Part shown: positions 53,286-61,060 of the stretch, piece by piece
How the letters are laid out: each line of letters begins with the position of its first letter
How positions within the stretch are numbered: the first letter of the stretch is position 1
NCBI RefSeq assembly: GCF_947500705.1
Contig: NZ_CANMSY010000002.1
Location: 434,001-498,000, forward strand
Direction: 5' to 3'
DNA: 64,000 bases
Source of the DNA: an uncultured Brachybacterium sp.
GTDB taxonomy: Bacteria; Actinomycetota; Actinomycetes; Actinomycetales; Dermabacteraceae
Position numbers and translations under genes: made by a program
Notes under the pieces: generated by a model
Databases searched by the model: none
Told to the model about the DNA's origin: nothing
What the model saw: the letters and a program-made list of their open reading frames with translations, nothing else

Positions 53286-55016
53286 CTAGCGGCGCAGCCT
53301 GCGACGTCCCAGGTAGACCTGGCGGAAGCGGCGCTCGGCATGCCGGTCGCCGAGCAGCAGCAGCTGCCCGGGGGCGGAGGGGATCGACTCGGTGTCATAG
53401 CCCACGGTGCCGTCCTCGTCCAGGACCGCGACGATGTGGCAGCCGGTCCTGCGGCGCACCTCGTCATCGCGCACCGAGCGGCGCACGAGGGAGGCGGGCC
53501 GCGGCACCAGGAACAGCTCGTTGCCCTCGGCGACCAGCACCCGATGGCTGAGACCCGCATGGTTCCACAGGTCGGTCGCGCCGGTCGTCGCGTAGGAGAG
53601 CACGCTGTCGGCCCCGGCGCGGTAGAGCGTGGCGACGTTGCGCTCGTAGGTGGCCCGGGAGACGACCTGCAGCTCGGGGCGCAGGCGACGGCAGAACAGC
53701 GTGAGGTAGACGTTCAGGTCGTCGTCCCGGGGGGTGACCAGCACGGCCGAGGCATGCTCGAGGCCTGCCCGTCGCAGCATCCGCTGATCGGCGGCATCCC
53801 CTTCGACCACGGCGTAGCTCGCCGTTCCCTCGAGCACCGAGTACGAGTTCTCCACCCGCCCCGGCATCATCTCGACGATCGTGTTGGGGATCCCCTCGTC
53901 GCTCAGCGCCCGGGAGGCGGATCGCCCCACCCGGCCTCCGCCGAGGATCACCACGGGCTCCTCGGAGACCTCCGCGCTCTGGAACTGCTCGTCGTACTGG
54001 GCGAGGTCGGCTGCCTGCCCCGCGAGCACCAGCACCGTGCCATCGGTGATCCGGAGGTCCGGGGTCATCGCGCGCAGCCTGCCCTTGCGCATGATCGCGA
54101 GGATCCGCACCCGCGAGCGCAGCAGGGGCAGCGCCTCCCCCAGCGTGAGACCCACCAGCGGGGTGCCGCGGGCCGCCGCCTCAGCGATGAGGGTGGAGCC
54201 GAAGGAGCCGATGGCATGGAACCGTCCGGTCGAGCCCAGCACCCGCGAGGCCATCTCGCGGCCCAGCACCGCACCGAGCTCGAGCACGTGGTCGGCGCCC
54301 GCGAGGCCGAGCACGTCGACGGAGACCGGCTTCGACGCGGTCACCGCGATCGGCACCCGGGCTGCGGCCTGGCGCACGGTGAAGGCGACGTTCGTGTTCG
54401 CGGTGTCCGAGAGCGTGGAGACCACCAGGCGCGCTCGCGACGCCCCGGCGTTGCGATAGGTCATCGCGGAGTCCAGGGGGCCGACGATCACCTGTCGTCC
54501 CTGGTCGTGCAGCTCTCCGGCAAGCGCGGCGTCCTCGAGGACCACCACGGCGGCGACCTGGGAGCGCTCGGCTCGGGCGGCGAAGGCCTGGGTGACCGCG
54601 TCGGATCCCACCAGCAGCACGTGATCTCGCAGGGTCGGCGGCACCTTCCGCGGGGTCCGCGCAGCGCGGCGCCGGTCCAGCCAGGGGGTGACGACGTACT
54701 GGATCACGAAGAAGGGCAGCAGCACCAGCATGTAGACGACCCCGCTGAGCAGCACCCCCAACGAGAACAGCCGGCCCTGGTCGGTGGTGAAGGTGATGTC
54801 GCCATAGCCCAAGGTGGACATGGTGGTGATGGTCCAGTACACGGCGGTGGCCCAGGAGTGGTCCACCGCCTCGTGCGCCATCAGGATCTTGAACAGCACC
54901 GAGTAGAGGACCACCATCACCGCGCCGATCCCGAGGATCAGCACGCCCGCCTTCGAGCGTCGGCCCCTGAACGGGTGTCTCTCGGCGCGTCCGCGCTCCA
55001 GCTGCGACATCCCCAT
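53286..55016 (-). CDS. Potassium channel with tandem RCK (TrkA-N) domains
   Basis: 576 residues. Two membrane helices surround the pore loop WTITTMSTLGYGDITFTT, containing the K+ selectivity filter TLGYGD (68-73). Two cytosolic Rossmann RCK modules follow: LRDHVLLVGSDAVTQAFAARAE and, later, EPVVILGGGRVGRSASRALSDEGIPNTIVEM, each with TrkA-C-like regions (TLGEALPLLRSRVRILAIMRKGRL). Unlike the 1-RCK MthK plan, both RCK units are in one chain. Ligand gating by nucleotides or ions is expected from the family. Start at 55016 has GAGAGGA upstream. Confidence 0.88.
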   Translation of the reverse strand: MGMSQLERGRAERHPFRGRRSKAGVLILGIGAVMVVLYSVLFKILMAHEAVDHSWATAVYWTITTMSTLGYGDITFTTDQGRLFSLGVLLSGVVYMLVLLPFFVIQYVVTPWLDRRRAARTPRKVPPTLRDHVLLVGSDAVTQAFAARAERSQVAAVVVLEDAALAGELHDQGRQVIVGPLDSAMTYRNAGASRARLVVSTLSDTANTNVAFTVRQAAARVPIAVTASKPVSVDVLGLAGADHVLELGAVLGREMASRVLGSTGRFHAIGSFGSTLIAEAAARGTPLVGLTLGEALPLLRSRVRILAIMRKGRLRAMTPDLRITDGTVLVLAGQAADLAQYDEQFQSAEVSEEPVVILGGGRVGRSASRALSDEGIPNTIVEMMPGRVENSYSVLEGTASYAVVEGDAADQRMLRRAGLEHASAVLVTPRDDDLNVYLTLFCRRLRPELQVVSRATYERNVATLYRAGADSVLSYATTGATDLWNHAGLSHRVLVAEGNELFLVPRPASLVRRSVRDDEVRRRTGCHIVAVLDEDGTVGYDTESIPSAPGQLLLLGDRHAERRFRQVYLGRRRLRR

Positions 55017-55337
55017 CGCCGTCCTCTCCACGACCGGTGGCACCCTGCAGGTCCACGGATCCGGGGTGCACGGATCCGAGGTGCACGATAGGCCCCGCAC
55101 GATCCGCCGTCTCCCTCGCGCGCGCCCATGAGCACAGCATCACGCGCCCGCGGGCGCCGCATGAGCAGGATCCCTCACTCTCGTCGGTCCCGAGCGGCAA
55201 GCGGCGGCACGGCTTTTCCCGCTTTTCCGGCTTTTCCCGGCGATTGCTACGTTCCCGCAGTGGTGGCCTCGCCGGAGAGTGGAAATGTACCGCACCGTGC
55301 GATGTGGCCGGCCCGATGCCGCCCCCGCGAGGGAGGC
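55017..55337. other. Gene-free region with TTTTCC triplet repeat
   Basis: No coding sequence is apparent in these 321 nt between two minus-strand genes. It contains three close copies of GGCTTTTCCCG/GCTTTTCCG (about 55210-55241), an unusual pyrimidine-rich patch, and the duplicated CACGGATCCGxGGTGCA near 55055-55085. The promoter for the K+ channel gene should lie in its left part, but no clear hexamers are visible. Confidence 0.5.
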
Positions 55338-55368
55338 GGCGTGAGGGGGGGGGCGCCGCCCTCACGCC
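55338..55368 (-). terminator. Hairpin with a G9/C9 homopolymer at the end of the HhH-DUF1801 gene
   Basis: GGCGTGAGGG (55338-55347) pairs with CCCTCACGCC (55359-55368), a 10-bp stem that overlaps the stop codon at 55362-55364. Nine consecutive G (55345-55353) run through the stem into the loop. Such runs are prone to slippage and to sequencing length errors. Confidence 0.65.
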
Positions 55369-56036
55369 GTCGGGGCGGGTCCGTTCTCCCAGGCGTGGGC
55401 GATCAGCTCGCGGAGTACCTCGAGGTCGAGGGAGTCCAGCGAGCGCACCCAGACGCAGCCCACGCCCCGGCGGTGCTTCCCGACCCGATCCAGCAGCTCC
55501 TCGGACCGCGGGAAGCCCTGGATGCCGTAGAGCGCGAGCTCGGCCTTGCGAGGGCTGAAGCCGAGCTGGAAGGTGTCGCCCTCGCGTCCGCTGGCATAGC
55601 GGTAGTGGACCTCGCCGAAGCCGATCATGCTGGGTCCCCACATGGTGGCCTGCTCCCCCGTGGCCGCGCCGAACAGCTCGAGCAGCACGGCACCCTCTCG
55701 GCTGCGGCGCGCATCGAGCCCGGCGACGTACTGCGCCGGGTCGACCTCCGTGGCGTGGGTGACGATGTCCGGTGCGGTCTTGCCCGTCGCGCCCTTGGAC
55801 ACGACGTCCTGCCGCTGCTCGGGCGCGGGCGGATTGCGCAGCGAGGCGCCATGGCGCTCGAGCTCCGCCTGCAGCCGGCGCCCGGCCGCCGGGCCCACTC
55901 CGTGCAGCTGCGTGAGCTGCTGCCAGTCGAGGCCTGCGAGCTGGCCGACGGTGTACAGGTCGGAGCCCGCCAGGGCGCGGGCGGCGGGCCGGCCGATGCC
56001 CGGGACGTCACCGATCGACGTGGAGAGATCGCTCAT
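55362..56036 (-). CDS. Helix-hairpin-helix plus DUF1801 fusion protein
   Basis: 224 residues. The first ~60 form a helix-hairpin-helix DNA-binding-like unit (IGDVPGIGRPAARALAGSDLYTVGQLAGLDWQQLTQLHGVGPAAGRRLQ). The rest is a DUF1801 domain: AGLDARRSREGAVLLELFGAATGEQATMWGPSMIGFGEVHYRYASGREGD and FSPRKAELALYGIQ. DUF1801 is usually a single small domain of unknown function, so the fusion suggests a nucleic-acid-associated role (inference). ATG chosen at 56036; no good ribosome-binding site is visible, and a GTG 30 nt upstream is possible. It lies 37 nt after the LacI regulator gene on the same strand. Confidence 0.82.
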   Translation of the reverse strand: MSDLSTSIGDVPGIGRPAARALAGSDLYTVGQLAGLDWQQLTQLHGVGPAAGRRLQAELERHGASLRNPPAPEQRQDVVSKGATGKTAPDIVTHATEVDPAQYVAGLDARRSREGAVLLELFGAATGEQATMWGPSMIGFGEVHYRYASGREGDTFQLGFSPRKAELALYGIQGFPRSEELLDRVGKHRRGVGCVWVRSLDSLDLEVLRELIAHAWENGPAPTA

Positions 56037-56072
56037 GGAGGGAGCGTAGAGCACGAGCTCACCCACCCGGCA

Positions 56073-57083
56073 TCACCCGAGGCCGCTGAGCCCGCTGAGG
56101 CCCGCACCCTCGGCCCGTGCGATCGAGCCGCGCGGGACGAACTGCGTCGCCAGCCCGAGATGCACCGGGCCCCCCTCCTCATGGGCGCCCTGGTGGAGCA
56201 TCTCGATCGCCCGCGCACCCATGTCGTAGCGCGGCACCCGGATGGTGGCCAGGCCCGGCGTGACCATGGCGGCGAAGGGGATGTCGTCCCAGCCCACCAC
56301 GCTGATCTGTCCCGGCACGTCCACGCCGTAGCTGCGCAGGCGCTCCATCAGCGCCAGGGCCATCAGGTCGTTGTAGACCAGCACCGCGGTGGCGTCGGTC
56401 TGCAGCAGCGCCTCGGCGGCGGCGCGGCCTCCGTCGGCGGTGGGAGGGAAGGGGCCGATCTCGACCCAGTCCAGCTCGGCCGCGGCGCAGATGCGACTGA
56501 TCACGGACCGTCGCGCCTGGTCGGAGCGGCTCACGGCGGGCCCGCCCACATAGCCGAGGCGCCGGTGACCGAGCCGCCGCAGGTGCTGCACCGCCGCGGG
56601 GATGCCCGGCTCGGGATCGGCGTGGACGCCGGGCAGCTCGGGCGAGACCCGGTTCACCAGGCTGAGCCGGGTCAGGGTCGCGGCCTCGCGCAGGGAGTCC
56701 TCCTCCATCCGGCTCGAGCACAGCATGATCCCGTCGACCTGCGGAGCGAGGGTGCGCACCAGCGGCAGCTCACCGTCCGGGGACTCCCCCGCGTCGGTGA
56801 TCAGCAGCTGGGCACCGAGCTGATGCGCACGCGCCTGGGCGCCTTTGAGCACTGCGGGGAAGAAGGGATTCTCGAGGTCGGGGACGATCACCCCGTACAC
56901 CCCGGCACGGCCGGTGATCAGCGCACGCGCAGTGCGGTTGGGGCTGTACCCGAGCTCGGCCGCGGCCGCCCGGATCCGGGCCAGTGAGTCCGAGCCGACC
57001 ATCTCGGGGTGCTGGAAGGCCCGGGACGCGGTCGCGATCGAGACTCCCGCCTGCTGGGCCACGTCCTTGAGCGTCACCGCCAT
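56073..57083 (-). CDS. LacI-family regulator divergent from the uxaE-type gene
   Basis: 336 residues, intact. DNA-binding head TLKDVAQQAGVSIATASRAFQHPEMVGSDSLARIRAAAAELGYSPNRTARAL, hinge ITGRAG, then the sugar-binding core (VYGVIVPDLENPFFPAVLKGAQARAHQ, AVLVYNDLMALALMERL). ATG has GGAGGAGG 5 nt upstream. A perfect palindrome lies 19 nt before its start and a LacI-type site further up toward the epimerase gene, so it very likely represses both itself and the divergent gene. The inducer is probably a sugar acid related to the epimerase pathway. Confidence 0.92.
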   Translation of the reverse strand: MAVTLKDVAQQAGVSIATASRAFQHPEMVGSDSLARIRAAAAELGYSPNRTARALITGRAGVYGVIVPDLENPFFPAVLKGAQARAHQLGAQLLITDAGESPDGELPLVRTLAPQVDGIMLCSSRMEEDSLREAATLTRLSLVNRVSPELPGVHADPEPGIPAAVQHLRRLGHRRLGYVGGPAVSRSDQARRSVISRICAAAELDWVEIGPFPPTADGGRAAAEALLQTDATAVLVYNDLMALALMERLRSYGVDVPGQISVVGWDDIPFAAMVTPGLATIRVPRYDMGARAIEMLHQGAHEEGGPVHLGLATQFVPRGSIARAEGAGLSGLSGLG

Positions 57084-57101
57084 GCTCGCCTCCTCCGCAG
57101 A

Positions 57102-57116
57102 CTGCAAAGTTTGCAG
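57102..57116. promoter_or_regulatory. Operator O1, perfect palindrome next to lacI-type gene
   Basis: CTGCAAA-G-TTTGCAG, a 7+1+7 perfect inverted repeat, 19 nt upstream of the regulator's start codon. The half-site TGCAAA matches the left half of O2 (TGCAAT) in five of six bases. The position implies autorepression. Confidence 0.72.
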
Positions 57117-57166
57117 CCACAGGGAGAGAGTAGCCGAATCCTGACCTTCCCTGCAGGCCAAATGTG

Positions 57167-57180
57167 TGCAATCGTTTACG
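57167..57180. promoter_or_regulatory. Operator O2, LacI-type site upstream of the uxaE-type gene
   Basis: TGCAATCGTTTACG fits the LacI-family pattern TGNAANCGNTTNCA with its central CG and one deviation at the last base. It lies 64 nt upstream of the epimerase start. Its centre is about 64-65 bp from that of O1, near six helical turns, a phasing compatible with looping. Confidence 0.68.
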
Positions 57181-57243
57181 CTGTACGGTGATGGTGCCGT
57201 CGGGACAGCGGACGTCCCTCACCCAGCCGAAACGGAGAACCTC

Positions 57244-58677
57244 ATGACCCTGCGCAACGACTCCCTCGAGGCGAGCATCCGCTATGACGGCTCCGCCCGC
57301 TCGCTCCAGCTCATCGCCTCCGCGGCGAGTGCACTGACCTCCTTCGAGGGAGAGGCGGCGGCCGCCGGTGACGGCCATGTGCTGACCGGCCCCCTGTCCA
57401 CTGCGAACGCCACGGCGCTGCAGGCCGCCTTCCCGGCCCTTCGCCCGCAGACGATCAGCGCCCACCGCACCTCCGTCGGCACCGGCGACCGCACCGGGCT
57501 GGCCACCCCCGGCCAGGCGCGCGCCTTCGGCGCCCTGGGCCGCGGCGTCATGCCCGTCCTCGCCCAGCAGTCGATCCGCGAGATGGACCGCCTGGGCCGC
57601 AGCGCCCGGTCGGTGATGGACGATGCGATCTTCGGCCTGGTCGAGGCCGGTTGGGACAGCGGCTTCGGCGCCGACTGCGACCACATCAAGACCACCGAGG
57701 GCATCGACCGCGGCCTCGAGGCGGGCTTCGTGATGTTCACCCTGGACCCGGGCGACATGGTCGCCGACGTCACCGCAGGGGTCACCGAGGCCGATGCCGC
57801 GGCGCTCCCCTGGGAGCAGCTCGAGGACAGCCTCGAGGGCGTGCTGCAGCGCTATGTGGGCATGACCCTGGACGTCGGACACTCGCAGGTCGAGGTCACC
57901 GAGCAGGACGTCCTGGTCGCCGCGGTGAAGTACGGCCGCGCCGTGGTGGAGTCGATGCGCCTGTACCGCCACGCCACCGAGAACGCGAAGCATGAGATCG
58001 AGATCGAGTTCGCGGTCGATGAGACGAAGTGGCTGACCACCTTCTTCGAGCACTTCTACATGGCCACGGAGCTCACGCGCCTGGGCGCCTCCTGGTTCAG
58101 CTTCGCCCCGCGCTATGTGGACGGCTTCGAGAAGGGCCTGGACTTCCTGGGCGACGCCGAGGAGCTGCGCCTGAACCTCGAGGCGCACCACGCGATCTCC
58201 CAGCAGTTCGGCGGCTACAAGATCTCGCTGCACTCGGGCTCGGACAAGTTCTCGATCTACCCGCTGTGCGTCGAGGCCACCCAGGGCCTGGTGCACCTGA
58301 AGACCTCCGGCACCAGCTACCTGTGCGGTGTCGAGATCGTCGCCGCCCATGACCCGGAGCTGTTCCAGGCCATCTGGGACATCTCCCGCGCCTCCTACGT
58401 GGAGGCTCGCGCGAGCTACCAGGTCTCCGCCCAGGAGGACCGCACCCCCACCTCGCTCGAGGGCGTGGACCTGCTGGAGCTGATCCGCTCCAACGACGCC
58501 CGGCAGATCCTCCACGTGGGCTACGGCGACTCGCTGAACGGGAAAGACGCTTCCGGCGCCTCGATCCACGACCGCTTCCTCGCGGTGGTCGCGGCGAACC
58601 AGGCCCAGCACACCGACGTCCTCGCCGCCCACATCGGCAAGCACGTCTCGCCCTTCGCGGCGCCGCCGGCCCGCTGA
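57244..58677 (+). CDS. uxaE: Tagaturonate/fructuronate epimerase-family protein
   Basis: 477 residues, soluble. Contains GADCDHIKTTEGIDRGLEAGFVMFTLDPGDMVAD, HEIEIEFAVDETKWLTTFFEHFYMATEL and ISLHSGSDKFSIYPLCVEATQGLVHLKTSGTSYLCGVEIVA, with His, Asp and Glu residues suited to metal binding. The pattern fits the UxaE family, which interconverts tagaturonate and fructuronate in hexuronate breakdown. No uxaC, uxuA or kdgK gene is adjacent, so the true substrate is inferred and could be another keto-sugar acid. ATG with GGAGAA 6 nt upstream; controlled by the divergent LacI regulator. Confidence 0.72.
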   Translation: MTLRNDSLEASIRYDGSARSLQLIASAASALTSFEGEAAAAGDGHVLTGPLSTANATALQAAFPALRPQTISAHRTSVGTGDRTGLATPGQARAFGALGRGVMPVLAQQSIREMDRLGRSARSVMDDAIFGLVEAGWDSGFGADCDHIKTTEGIDRGLEAGFVMFTLDPGDMVADVTAGVTEADAAALPWEQLEDSLEGVLQRYVGMTLDVGHSQVEVTEQDVLVAAVKYGRAVVESMRLYRHATENAKHEIEIEFAVDETKWLTTFFEHFYMATELTRLGASWFSFAPRYVDGFEKGLDFLGDAEELRLNLEAHHAISQQFGGYKISLHSGSDKFSIYPLCVEATQGLVHLKTSGTSYLCGVEIVAAHDPELFQAIWDISRASYVEARASYQVSAQEDRTPTSLEGVDLLELIRSNDARQILHVGYGDSLNGKDASGASIHDRFLAVVAANQAQHTDVLAAHIGKHVSPFAAPPAR

Positions 58678-58692
58678 TCCCCCAGCCTCTTC

Positions 58693-58730
58693 GGACGGCC
58701 GGTCCGCGCTCCTGCGCGGGCCGGCCGTCC
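58693..58730 (+). terminator. Terminator of the uxaE-type gene
   Basis: GGACGGCCGG and CCGGCCGTCC form the outer stem, continued inside by CCGCGC/GCGCGG, together about 16 bp around a 4-nt loop. It begins 15 nt past the stop and separates it from the convergent DUF6328 gene. Confidence 0.8.
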
Positions 58731-58755
58731 TGCACCTGCGCGGCGAGACGCGGTG

Positions 58756-59268
58756 TCAGCTGGGGACCTTCCGCTCGATCCGGTGCGGCAGCAGCACCAG
58801 CAGCACCCCCATCAGTGCGAGCAGCAGCACGCCGGCCCCCACGGCGATGCCACGGCTGAGCACCACATCGATCACGAACACCGCCACCGCGCTCAGCAGC
58901 ACCCCGAGCAGCAGGATGGCGGTGCGCAGCAGGGTGTTGGCGGCCTTGATCATCTCGTCCTTGACCCGCTGCCGGAACAGCCGCCGGTGCATCCCGACCG
59001 GTGTCAGCAGCAGGGCGACGATCAGCAGGGCGAGCAGCAGCAGGCCCAGGTACCAGCCGACCTGGACCTGGTCGAGCTCCTCGAAGCGATCCTGGAAGGG
59101 CAGCACCACCAGGAAGGCGGCGAGGATCTGGGACCCGGTCTGCAGCACCCGGATCTCCTGGAGCAGCTCGTTCCAGTTGCGGTCCAGACGTTCCGCCGCT
59201 GACTCCTCGCGCTGGTAGCGGTCCGCGGAGCCCTCCTCCGCGGCGGGTGGATCTTCGTCGACGCCCAT
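58756..59268 (-). CDS. DUF6328 membrane protein
   Basis: 170 residues. Acidic N-terminus, then RLDRNWNELLQEIRVLQTGSQILAAFLVVLPFQDRFEELDQVQVGWYLGLLLLALLIVALLL with four predicted helices overall and the conserved GMHRRLFRQRVKDEMI between helices 2 and 3. The RVLQTG..ILAAFLxxLPFQ.RF pattern is the DUF6328 hallmark. Function unknown; it lies in the cytoplasmic membrane. Start ATG at 59268 (MGVDEDPPAAEE), divergent from the YdcF-type gene with an 83-nt gap. Confidence 0.82.
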   Translation of the reverse strand: MGVDEDPPAAEEGSADRYQREESAAERLDRNWNELLQEIRVLQTGSQILAAFLVVLPFQDRFEELDQVQVGWYLGLLLLALLIVALLLTPVGMHRRLFRQRVKDEMIKAANTLLRTAILLLGVLLSAVAVFVIDVVLSRGIAVGAGVLLLALMGVLLVLLPHRIERKVPS

Positions 59269-59351
59269 CGGCCCAGTGTAGGACCGCCCGGCGGCACGAT
59301 CTGTGCGGAGGTCGTGGAACGATGGGGGCAGGACGACATGAGGAGCTGCGG

Positions 59352-60368
59352 ATGCTTGGGGCACTGATCGGGACCGCCTTCTGGTGGGCGGTGTACCTGC
59401 TGGTGTTCCGGCGCGATCGCCGACGGGTGCGCAACGGGGTGCTGCTGCTGATCGCGCTGTACTCGAGCGTCTCGACCCTGTCCCGACTGGTCTCCACCAC
59501 CCTGCCGCTGGGCGAGCTGCTGGTGGTCGCCGGTGGCGCCCTGGCGCTGCTGGGGGTGCTGGTCCTGGGCGTCTTCCTGGTCCTCAACGGCCTGACGATG
59601 GTGCGCAAGGAAGGGCGCTCCCTGGGGAACCTGCTCTCCGGGGTGGCGGGACTCGCCCTGCTGGGCGCCCCGGTGGCCGCCGGAGCGCTCGTGCTCACCC
59701 TGACCCCACTCGGCCTCGGTGCCGGCGCGCTGGTGGCGCTGCTCGCCCTGCACCTCGGGCTGGCGTTCCTCGTCTTCCTGTGCGCCTCGGTCCCCTATCA
59801 GCTGTTCCCGCGCCAGCTGGCCACCAGCGGCATCATCATCCACGGCTCCGGGCTGATCAACGGCCAGGTCCCGAAGCTGCTGCGCAACCGGCTGGACCGT
59901 GCGGTCACGGAGCGGGAGCGACAGCTCGCCCTCGGCGGGGACCCGCTGCTGGTGCCCTCGGGCGGCCAGGGCGAGGACGAACCCCGCTCGGAGGGTGAGG
60001 CGATGGCCGAGTACCTGCTCGAGGAGGCCTCGATCCCGGCAGAACGGGTCCGTGCCGAGACCTCCTCCCGCACCACGGAGGAGAACCTGCGCTTCTCGCA
60101 CCGGATCCTCGACGAGGCAGGCCACCAGGGGCCGTACGTGGTCGCCACCAGCCGCTACCACGCCTTCCGCGCCGCACTGCTGGCACGAGGCCTCGGCTTC
60201 GACGACGAGGCGATCGGCGGGCCGACGGCGTACTACTACGTCCCCAGCGCCACCCTGCGCGAATTCCTGGCGATCCTGTCCTATCGCAAGGTGTGGCTCG
60301 CGGTGACGTTCCTGCCCTCGCTGGCCCTCGTGGCGCTGCTGATCCGGGTGGCGGTGCTGGGCGGCTGA
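59352..60368 (+). CDS. YdcF/SanA-type DUF218 membrane protein
   Basis: 338 residues. Four or five N-terminal helices, then the DUF218 Rossmann-like domain: ATSGIIIHGSGLINGQVPKLLRNRLDRAV, RSEGEAMAEYLLEEASIPAERVRAETSSRTTEENLRFS, and VVATSRYHAFRAALLARGLG. A final helix closes the chain. Conserved E, R, S and T of the DUF218 site are present. Homologues act in envelope integrity or vancomycin sensitivity (SanA) in other bacteria; the role here is inferred. ATG preceded by AGGAG 7 nt upstream. Confidence 0.85.
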   Translation: MLGALIGTAFWWAVYLLVFRRDRRRVRNGVLLLIALYSSVSTLSRLVSTTLPLGELLVVAGGALALLGVLVLGVFLVLNGLTMVRKEGRSLGNLLSGVAGLALLGAPVAAGALVLTLTPLGLGAGALVALLALHLGLAFLVFLCASVPYQLFPRQLATSGIIIHGSGLINGQVPKLLRNRLDRAVTERERQLALGGDPLLVPSGGQGEDEPRSEGEAMAEYLLEEASIPAERVRAETSSRTTEENLRFSHRILDEAGHQGPYVVATSRYHAFRAALLARGLGFDDEAIGGPTAYYYVPSATLREFLAILSYRKVWLAVTFLPSLALVALLIRVAVLGG

Positions 60369-60396
60369 GGCACCGCACCACCACCGTCAGCGGGGG

Positions 60397-61014
60397 TCAG
60401 CGGCGCTCGTCGAGGGAGCGCACCGCCCGCCACGCGGCAGGGATCAGCAGCGCGGCGATCGCGGCCTTGACCAGACCACCGGCGATGAACGGCCACACCC
60501 CGGCGGCGAGGATCCCGCCCAGGCCCAGCTCCGCGCCCATCACGGCGTTGAGGATCATGGCGAGGTAGGGCACGCCCAGCAGGAAGGGCACCACGCTCGC
60601 GGCGACGAAGCCGGCCATGGCCAGCAGCGGCTTGCGGTCCCAGGCACGCTCGGCGAACCAGCCGGCCACGAAGGCGGCGGGGATGAAGCCCAGCAGGAAG
60701 CCGAAGCTGGGCGAGAGGACCGAGGCCGGCCCGCCCATGAACTCGGCGAACACCGGGGCACCGGCGAGCCCCACCAGCAGGTAGGTCAGCAGGGCCGCCG
60801 CGCCGCGACGGGAGCCCAGCGCCGCGCCGACCAGGATCACACCGAGGGTCTGACCGGTGATCGGGACCAGCGGCAGCGGGATCGTGAGCTGCGCGAGCAG
60901 GGCGACGAGGCCGGCGCCGGCGAGCACCAGGCCCGCGTCCTGCACTCGGGTGCGGTGCGGGGCCAGGGCGTCGGCCAGGACGGGACGGTGGGCCGGGACG
61001 GCGATCGCGGACAT
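60397..61014 (-). CDS. bioY: Biotin transporter BioY (ECF substrate-binding subunit)
   Basis: 205 residues, six helices. Binds and takes up biotin in the membrane. The family signature is clear: LTIPLPLVPITGQTLGVILVGAALGSRRGAAALLTYLLVGLAGAPVFAEFMGG, then FGFLLGFIPAAFVAGWFAER. No bioM/bioN (ECF ATPase and transmembrane partner) genes are adjacent, so it works alone or with a shared ECF module elsewhere. Converges with the YdcF-type gene, stops 28 nt apart. Confidence 0.93.
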   Translation of the reverse strand: MSAIAVPAHRPVLADALAPHRTRVQDAGLVLAGAGLVALLAQLTIPLPLVPITGQTLGVILVGAALGSRRGAAALLTYLLVGLAGAPVFAEFMGGPASVLSPSFGFLLGFIPAAFVAGWFAERAWDRKPLLAMAGFVAASVVPFLLGVPYLAMILNAVMGAELGLGGILAAGVWPFIAGGLVKAAIAALLIPAAWRAVRSLDERR

Positions 61015-61060
61015 GAGGCTCCTCGGGATGGGCGGATGCAGCAGGGGCCAGCCTACGCAC

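Noticed and set aside
53250-55091. 613-codon plus-strand frame opposite the K+ channel
   Set aside because: Antisense shadow; the minus strand has the TLGYGD filter and two Rossmann domains.
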